The notes beneath the pieces were generated by a model. That model worked only from the letters and a program-made list of their open reading frames with translations. It searched no databases and was not told where the DNA came from. Made by a program: the position numbers and the translations under genes. A stretch of DNA of 64,000 bases from contig NC_030387.2 in assembly GCF_001625215.2 (NCBI RefSeq), positions 4,802,501 to 4,866,500 on the forward strand, given 5' to 3'. Shown here in pieces: positions 57,557 to 64,000 of this stretch; the stretch's first letter is position 1, and every line of letters begins with the position of its first letter. Source of the stretch: Daucus carota subsp. sativus. Its lineage: Eukaryota > Streptophyta > Magnoliopsida > Apiales > Apiaceae.

Positions 57557-57785
57557 CTCCCTCTATTTTTCAATATATGACGTTTGACTTTTTGGCACAC
57601 ACTTTTAAATGTTTTGACCGGGTAGTTAAAAGTATTATTTTTGAATTTTTTTTCAGAATAAAAATAAGTAATCAAAATTTTAATTCACAAAAGAAAAAAA
57701 ATAAAAGTGATAACTTTTACTATCCGGTCAACCCACTTAAAAATACGTCCCCAAGTCAAAAAGTGACATAAAAAAACAGAGAGAG
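57557..57785. mobile_element. Stowaway MITE
   Basis: 229 bp just downstream of the BIG GRAIN 1-like gene. Inverted ends CTCCCTCTATTTTTCA and AAAAACAGAGAGAG; TA at 57555-57556 and 57786-57787. Confidence 0.8.
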
Positions 57786-58084
57786 TATATAATTTGAATT
57801 CATTATTTTCAAAAATTATGTGCGGTCACAGAATAAATGGGGTGTGTTGTCAACTATATATCTAATCACACTTTGATTAGACTTTCAACCAAATTTATTA
57901 ACTCAACCATCAGTTGTTCTGATTTAAAAGAAGCTTTCTTTCAATCTTTGACTTTAAGCATAATTAGTGGAGGATTAGTGCACACGCATCAAATTAAGTC
58001 CCAAACATCTAATCATATATTCATACACCAGATAAACGGTTGAGGTGCAGATTTGTAGTTAATCGGATATTTGAAATAGTCTAG

Positions 58085-58345
58085 GGTGTATTCGATTGAG
58101 ATTTTGATAGATTTTTTTCAATTTTTAAATTTGAGGATATTTGATTGGGATCGTCAGAAATCCATTAAAATCTAGAGGTGCTCAATTGTGATTTTAAACT
58201 ATGCTACAAAATCTGGTATTCAATAAGGATTTTAAATTATGCTTAAAAATTCTATGGTATTCAATTGGGATTGTTTAAAATCAGAATCCAATGGTTTTCA
58301 ATTGGGATTATTTAAAATCAAATAAAATCTGACGGAATTCAAATG
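58085..58345. repeat. TTCAATTGGGATT repeat region (MITE remnant)
   Basis: The motif (T)TCAATTGGGATT or a close variant recurs about five times in one orientation with AAAATC spacers. The other arm expected for a full MITE is missing. Confidence 0.55.
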
Positions 58346-58644
58346 CACGATGAATGTATTAGATAAAACTTAAGCTCCAACTTGGATAATTAAGGACCGC
58401 TTTATTACTTGCTTTTGCTATGTCGCACGATGAATGTATTAGATAACTTGAATTTGCTGTAATTTTGTTTGTAATTATCAACAAAGTACTTTGTTTCTTT
58501 TTGTGTAACTGAATGATCTGACTTTCTATCGATTCCCTATTTAAATATTTATGCATCCTTTAAGACCATATTGTTTGTAATTATATCGACAGAACTTTGT
58601 TTCACGTCTAACTCCTCATTTAAAGAAATATATGTGTAATGCTG

Positions 58645-58680
<36 letters not shown>

Positions 58681-58685
58681 TCCAG

Positions 58686-58797
58686 GTTCAGACTTTATGT
58701 TGTTGCTGAGGATATTTCTAGGCAGATGCAAGTTGTCTTAAGAGATAGGGAAGTTCGTACTATCACTGGGAGTAGAGCTTCTGATTTAGCTGATGAG
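58686..58797 (+). pseudogene. Isolated exon of an RPA1-like protein (C-terminal OB fold)
   Basis: The exon begins after CCTCCAG and ends at GATGAG|GTATTG. It encodes FRLYVVAEDISRQMQVVLRD and REVRTITGSRASDLADE, the pattern of the C-terminal DNA-binding OB fold of replication protein A large subunits. It lies upstream of, not after, the N-terminal RPA1-like exons at 59368-60428, so it belongs to another, rearranged copy. A (TA)n tract (58649-58678) sits just before it. Confidence 0.6.
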
Positions 58798-59367
58798 GTA
58801 TTGTTCATATTTAAATCATCATATTACTGTTAATTTAACTATAACAATTCTTTGAATAGGTCACTGGGAGTAGAGTACAGTTTAACAAATGAACAAAACT
58901 GTCTGGTGCTGCTCTGCAAAATCGTAATTTTCACAAACTGTATTTTTGCCCTAATGCAATAGACTATTTACTTTTGGGATAATGTTAGTATCAAAAAACA
59001 TTTGAACGTGCTGTATAATACGTTCTATCCTTCTGAAATTTTAGTGTTCGGATTCTATCAAGTGAAAAATCTTTTCGGATTTATAGTCTGCACATTCGAC
59101 TTATGGAAAGTTCCAAATAGATATGCCAAAATTTAATATAACTTTGCAGGTGGCAGAGAAAAAGCACAATTTGTAGCATAGGTTTTGCAGGGCACTCAGA
59201 CCAGACTGCATATATGCACAGGAAATCTGAGTTAAAGTCACAAGATTCCTTTCAATTATAGCTACCAGCCAAGGAAAAAACAGTGACGAGCACTAAAACA
59301 TTCAAAGAAGTGCAATCACCAGGGGCTTTAAATCCAGGTCTGCTTCAAGGAAAAAAATCACACAAAC

Positions 59368-60428
59368 ATGGCTGAGATCCCATACCAAATGATATCAAAC
59401 CTACGCCCTCAAACAACGACTGCATGGAGGCTTAAAGTCCGAGTAACGAGGATTTGGCAAGCTATTCATCGCCAGGGAGATACAGTAGGTATAAACTTAA
59501 TTTTCGTCGATGAATTGGTAAGTAAAACCGTTTCTTTACCTACCAATTATTCAACCTCAAGGTTTATTAGGTTACTAATGGTAGTTCTGCTCTAACAGGG
59601 AGGGCGCATTCATGCATGGATTGCTGCAGCAAACATGAATCAACTTCAGAATTTGATTACAGAAGGAGAAACCTATAATGTCCATAACTTTGTTGTTAGG
59701 CAATATGGTTCCATGCAAACTTACAGATGCTTTCAAAATAATGTCTTCATCCAATTGTATCATATGATTGAGCTCCAAGTGGCTGAAGGTGTGGATTACA
59801 TCCAGCGTCATGTGTTTCACTTCACTGACTTATCAGCTATAATGGATGCTGCAAGGGAAAGCAACTTTTTAATCGGTCAGCCATATTTTTTCAGTACAAG
59901 AGTTCCATAAAGCCAGTCTATTTTTTCAAACTGCTTATTTTGTTAAGTAGATGTTGTTGGCATTCTACAACAAGTGCAACCACTCAATACCTACAGGAAC
60001 AAATATAATCAGCTGAAATACAACATTCAGCTTACCATCAACGATATGCAGTTTGTGTTAATCTTTTAAATGTAAGCTCTGATACAAATACTGCATGTTC
60101 AACAATTGAATTTTTTTATCAATCTCTTAACAACACTTCTGCACAAGTGATATTCTACGATGAAATGGCACAATCTTTTGATCAGGAAGTCCATAATGCT
60201 GACCAACATCCAGTTATAGTTATCATCGCCAATGTTAAAGCTACACTCATCCAAGGTAGTCCTCAAAATATTGCATTCCTGTTTTTTAATATCTTCATAA
60301 AACATTGTCAAGTTAATGTTTTAGGTGAGGAGAAGCTGACAAACTATCCACCGACAAGGTTTTTCATAAATCTTAATCATGAAGCAGTGGAGGATCTCAG
60401 AGATGCATTCAGGTTGGCACTTATGTAA
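59368..60428 (+). pseudogene. RPA1-like single-strand DNA-binding protein, truncated
   Basis: Exons: 59368-59517 (MAEIPYQMISNLRPQTTTAW, LKVRVTRIWQA), 59599-59875 (GGRIHAWIAAANMNQ, then the DUF223-type OB fold GETYNVHNFVVRQYGSM), and 59951 to about 60050 (VVGILQQVQPLNTYRNKYNQ, LTINDM), which join in phase. The next homologous pieces, about 60120-60255 (VIFYDEMAQSFDQEVH, PVIVIIANVKATLIQG) and 60325-60428 (EEKLTNYPPTRFFINLNHEA), join each other in phase. The junction between 60050 and 60120 does not give a consistent splice, and the gene stops at LALM before the C-terminal DNA-binding fold. This plant group of RPA1-like genes (replication protein A 70 kDa subunit B/D-like) is often spread by Helitrons. 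It may be a host duplicate or a transposon gene; the missing end favours a pseudogene. Confidence 0.65.
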
Positions 60429-60929
60429 TGTATGATTTTGTAAATAAATGTCAATCAATTGAATGGTAAAGATTGGCAAAATTTGAATCGATTGAATGCT
60501 ACAGATTGACAAATTGGCGTCTCCACTAATGTTCGCAAAGAAAAGGATGCAATGAGAGGACTATACTATCTCCATCATGCTATTCCTATCATCCATCACG
60601 TTGTTTATCTTATGTAATGTATGGGTTTGTAATAACATTTGGGAACTTTGTACTTTTGAATTTTATCTTTGCATTTGGTTTGGTAGCCAGATTAAGAACT
60701 TTGTATTATTCTTAAGATAATGGTGTCGTAGGTTTGTATAACTCTGTATTAAGAACTCTGTTTCCGTAATCTGATTTGCTCCTTTCATAGAATCATGTTT
60801 GAAATGGATAATGTTAACGCTTATGTAATTTCCTTTCTATATTTAAGAATCATCCAGGTATGAGATAATAATTATTTTTCCATGTAATTTAAAATATGCA
60901 GAGGTCCAGCAACGCGGGCTTAAATACTA

Positions 60930-61180
60930 CTCCCGCTGTCCCATTTAATTGTATACGTTTCTTTTCAACTGCTCGACACGCATTTCAATACTCTTATAAA
61001 ATATAGTTCCGTAACGTATTTTTGAGATTTTCTTTTTCTGAATAAAAATATAACATCCAAACTTTAATTCAGAAAAAGAAAATTTTAAAAATAAATTACA
61101 CAACTACACTTTACAGGAGCATTAAAGTCCGTGCCGCGTCCCCGTCCCCCAATGTATACTACTCAGGGGGACAGAGGGAG
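60930..61180. mobile_element. Stowaway MITE
   Basis: 251 bp, inverted ends CTCCCGCTGTCCCATTTAAT and GGGGGACAGAGGGAG, with TA at 60928-60929 and 61181-61182. Confidence 0.85.
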
Positions 61181-61484
61181 TAGTTAAAATAAGTTATGAA
61201 AAGAAGTTCTAGCATAGTACAGTACTCAGATGAGAACTGAGAATACACTGTGTCAGCCATTAAATGTTACACAAAATATTAATTGTCTCTATAGAGTAAC
61301 TACAGATAAAATTAAGTTTGCACATCACACAATATTTGCACAAAAACATAAGGGCAATAACGTAAACACCGTGATTTGCATCGAGCAATTTTGATTTGCA
61401 TTCTATGGAGGGAAAATCGAGATGGCTTTGAAGTTTCGTGCACTCATTTCCCGCCATTTTAAACCCATCTTTCTTTCTATCAAC

Positions 61485-61520
61485 AGAGAGAGAGTGAGAG
61501 AGAGAGAGGGCGCGCGAGAG
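61485..61520 (+). promoter_or_regulatory. GAGA-rich 5' leader
   Basis: An almost pure (GA)n tract ending GGGCGCGCGAGAGAG lies 20-50 bp upstream of the ATG at 61539. GA repeats in leaders are bound by BPC/GAGA-type factors in plants (known for the family; not shown here). Confidence 0.5.
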
Positions 61521-61538
61521 AGTTCTCTATAGGCGGCG

Positions 61539-63455
61539 ATGGCGAAAAGAGAGAGAGACAAATCGGACGGTTTAGAAATCATCTCAGTCGGTTCGTTGTA
61601 CAGCGGTCCTCTAGACAAAAAATACTGGAGCTCATCTAGGGTTCGAATCTCATCTCCTCTATATTTTTCTAGACATTCGATTAGCATTACCATGTTTCCT
61701 TTGCTTAAGTTGTATATATCGAAGCTTCCGAAATTAAATCTATTTAATTATGTATGGATTTTAGATGTATTTGTATTTATTTTGGTGTTTTAATTGAATT
61801 ATTGATTATGATTACATGAACAAGTACATAGTGCAGTTTATGTATTTGTTTTTCGAGACTATGCCGTGGCTTGATTATTTTTTAGTATGCCACTTTCTAA
61901 TTTATGCTTTCTTAATTAGTATTTTAGTGAGGCTTTTAGAGTTAATTGCAATGAAATGAAATGTAATTAAACTAGTTTTCTGATTTGAACCTTGTGTACA
62001 AGTTTGTGTGTAGTCGAAGAAGTACATTATCCAGTTGACTTATTTGTTTAGTGAACTTAGGTCAATATTTATGTGATTGTTTGAACTAATGGATTGATCT
62101 ACTTGGAAGTAGCGTGAGGTATTAGTATGAGGTTAGGATGTGATGATGGATGCGTATATTTCAGCTGTTGAAAAGCTTGTATGCAGGGACGGATCTAGGA
62201 ATCTAGTTAAATGGGGCAAAAATCACCAAAAAAAACTCTCGTTAGAAGCCAAATTTTCACTTAACTGAATGTGGTTTGAGTTAATTGATTAAATAAATAT
62301 ATAAATTTGTGATAAGAAATATAGAATATATTAAAGCTGCACTAGTGGGATTTGAAATCAGAATCAACTGACCATGAATGTCATGCATTAATCATGATAT
62401 CACTGAAAATAAAAACAAAATATAAAAATATAAAATATATCAAAGTTCTAACATCACTGGGGGCAATTGCCCCCAAAACCCATATGTTGTGTTTAGTTGG
62501 GGTGAATGGAATGGAATGAGTAAAAATAAAATAAAATAATAAAGTGTAGGAGGGAGGACTTTGAAAAAATGAGTGAGTGTAAATTTTGTATGATAAGATT
62601 TGGGTTGAAAATAGGTATGATGAGGAATGGAGCATTCCTTCACAAAATGGAGGGTTTGAGCTCTAGTTAAGGGTGATAAGAATGGAATGGTGGAAGGAAT
62701 GAAATTATTATACATTCAACAAAATTATAGTTCAAATCTCATTCCAATCCCTCCATTTTCATTCACCCCAACCGAACACCACAATGGTGTGCATCCACCC
62801 CTGCTTGTATGTGTGAAATGAACTGGGGGGGGGGGGGGGGTGATACTGCACGATAGCTTGGCGCCATGAGCGTTCAAGAAAAAGGACAAGACCAAAAGTC
62901 TCTCTCTCTCTCTCTCTGTTTTCCTTTAATCTCTATCTATTTTTATTTATATACAAGAATTGGTGAACAAGGTGTTATAGTTTCCCATAAAGGACTTTTC
63001 GAAGAATGTGGCTAACACGTCAGTTAAGACGTTTGTATAGTTTGTCCAAATGATTTAAGCGCTTAAGTGATTTGTGTTTGCTTTACCTCCTCTAAGTTTA
63101 ACTTCTGATTTTTGCAGGGTAAAGATAGATACCCGTATCCAGTTGGGTACCATGCTATGCGAACTCAAAATGGTGTCACTTATACAATGCAAATTCATGA
63201 AGGTCTTAAAGGACCTTCATTTACGGTGTGTTCCTGGCCACATACAATTAGAACATGCGATACTTAATAGATTTTGTTCACGTTTGGTTCTAAAAGCTAA
63301 TTCATTTCATCGAACTGCAGATTACATCGACAGATGGGCAGTCTTGCACCGGGCAAACCCCAGATATTGCATGGAAGAGCTGTCAAAAGACAAGCGCTAG
63401 TCATACAAAATTGGGGCATGGCAAAAGATACTCATGCAAGATAGATGGTGTGGAG
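61539..63455 (+). CDS. FY-rich (FYRN/FYRC) domain protein, 5' part
   Basis: Three exons join in phase 0: 61539-61640, 63118-63225 and 63321-63455 (34, 36 and 45 codons). The start ATG follows a GAGA leader and GGCGGCG. The encoded MAKRERDKSDGLEIISVGSL leads into YSGPLDKKYWSSSR, then the FYRN part (GKDRYPYPVGYHAMRTQNGV, TYTMQIHEGLKGPSF) and FYRC part (ITSTDGQSCTGQTPDIAWKS, then HGKRYSCKIDGVE). FY-rich domains occur in chromatin proteins such as trithorax-type methyltransferases, JMJ demethylases and TBRG1-like proteins. The gene continues past the last donor at 63456; later exons are not in the window or not recognised. Intron 1 is 1.48 kb and holds a hAT element with a nested MITE. Confidence 0.82.
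62184..62803. mobile_element. Non-autonomous hAT element in an intron
   Basis: Ends CAGGGACGGATCTAGG and GCATCCACCCCTG inverted, exact 8-bp target duplication CTTGTATG (62176-62183 and 62804-62811). It lies in intron 1 of the FYR gene and carries a MITE at about 62486-62784. Confidence 0.9.
62486..62784. mobile_element. MITE nested in the hAT element
   Basis: Inverted arms TGTTGTGTTTAGTTGGGGTG and (reverse complement) TGTGGTGTTCGGTTGGGGTG, continuing with GAATGGAATGAG. A target duplication could not be assigned, so its superfamily is open. Confidence 0.75.
62825..62920. repeat. G-run and (CT)n microsatellite
   Basis: A run of about 16 G at 62825-62840 and a (TC)n tract at about 62899-62918 in intron 1 of the FYR gene. 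Confidence 0.9.
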
Positions 63456-64000
63456 GTAGAACCTTATTTCGTGTAAAACAATTTTCTTAAATTTATATTC
63501 CCATTATTTTTCTCAGTAATCTTCATCTGCAATTGTTTATTGATCATATTGTAAGAAATCTTCATTGCTACAATCTGGTCTGTGACTTAGGACCTGTCTG
63601 TTACGGCCTTTTTGACCAAAAGAAGCCCTTATATTATATATACAGGGATTATAACAGTAAATATAAGATTATGAGCCCTTCTGTGGAGAAGTTTGTTGTA
63701 CTCTTTTATAATCTCTTCGCACAATACCAAAGAAAGGGATAAAAATAAACATATTACAACAGAGTTGGTGACTGATTACTAATCTCCATTACACTCCCTT
63801 ATCGTAACAGCTTTAGATAACAGCTAAGCATCCAGAGGGACTTGTGTTGTTCCAAAGGGTGCGAGTTTGAGACTTCGATTTCTAATTGGTCATGTATGAT
63901 CTGAAATAGTTGTTGAAACCATTGCTCATTTGATTTGCTTGATTATTCTTATGCTTTAATTGATTGATGACCTTTCTTCTGATTCTTTACATATATCTAC
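63456..64000. other. Right edge, intron of the FYR gene
   Basis: After the donor at 63456 no further FYRC exon is recognised. The sequence is most likely intron 3 of the FYR gene, with the next exon beyond the window. GACCTGTCTGTTACGGCC at 63591 may be a MITE end. Confidence 0.4.

Larger units (their letters stand above)
60429..61538. other. Spacer with Stowaway MITE and leader of the FYR gene
   Basis: A Stowaway-type MITE is at 60930-61180 (listed separately). The 61470-61538 stretch is a GAGA-rich leader. No other gene is seen. Confidence 0.5.

Noticed and set aside
61403-61693. Minus-strand frame over the start of the FYR gene
   Set aside because: It is antisense to the GAGA leader and first exon; the plus-strand exon has matching phases with two further FYR exons.

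Overview
This window is nuclear DNA of a eudicot plant. The genes have spliced GT-AG introns and plant-specific families (a CYP72-clan P450, a BIG GRAIN 1-like protein, plant mobile domain and FAR1-type sequences). Intergenic DNA is AT-rich and crowded with MITEs, including Stowaway elements with the common CTCCCTCCGTCCC end. The species cannot be read from sequence alone; an asterid such as an Apiaceae member is a weak guess.

Host genes. A J-domain protein (10525-11719, +), a CYP72-clan cytochrome P450 (13065-15074, +, five exons, 516 codons), two related one-exon small membrane proteins (15396-15725 and 17234-17647, both -) with a third broken copy between them, and a universal-stress-protein-like gene (19265-20287, -) form a compact gene island at 10-20 kb. 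Far to the right lie a BIG GRAIN 1-like gene (56313-57398, +), an RPA1-like single-strand-DNA-binding gene or pseudogene (59368-60428, +), and the 5' part of an FY-rich (FYRN/FYRC) nuclear protein gene (61539 to beyond 63455, +) whose first intron holds nested transposons.

Mobile DNA fills most of the rest. 1176-7371 is a complete-looking 6.2-kb Mutator-like element (MULE) with 200-230 bp terminal inverted repeats and an exact 9-bp target duplication. It carries two convergent genes: a broken FAR1-type transposase and a plant mobile domain (PMD, MAIN-like) gene. A 1.1-kb hAT element and a foldback MITE sit directly beside it, and all three entered one target stretch of about 26 bp. 22.9-25.5 kb holds three minisatellites, a Helitron-like 3' end and an 83-bp direct repeat. 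26.2-28.8 kb is a decayed PIF/Harbinger transposon (SANT-like protein plus DDE transposase). 28.8-34.4 kb has outer inverted ends and contains an unidentified ORF, an LTR fragment with an array of CATCAGTTGAA motifs, and minisatellites. 34.9-37.4 and 39.8-42.7 kb are two copies of one repeat family; one holds a heat-shock-factor fragment and the other a methyl-CpG-binding-domain fragment. 43-55 kb is a nest of MITEs, hAT elements with GC-rich motif arrays, and a LINE with an inverted 5' part.

The observations most worth following are the PMD-carrying MULE, the repeat family with different host-gene fragments at the same place, and a pair of 191-bp Mutator-type MITEs, one of which ends 23 bp before the TATA box of the BIG GRAIN 1-like gene.
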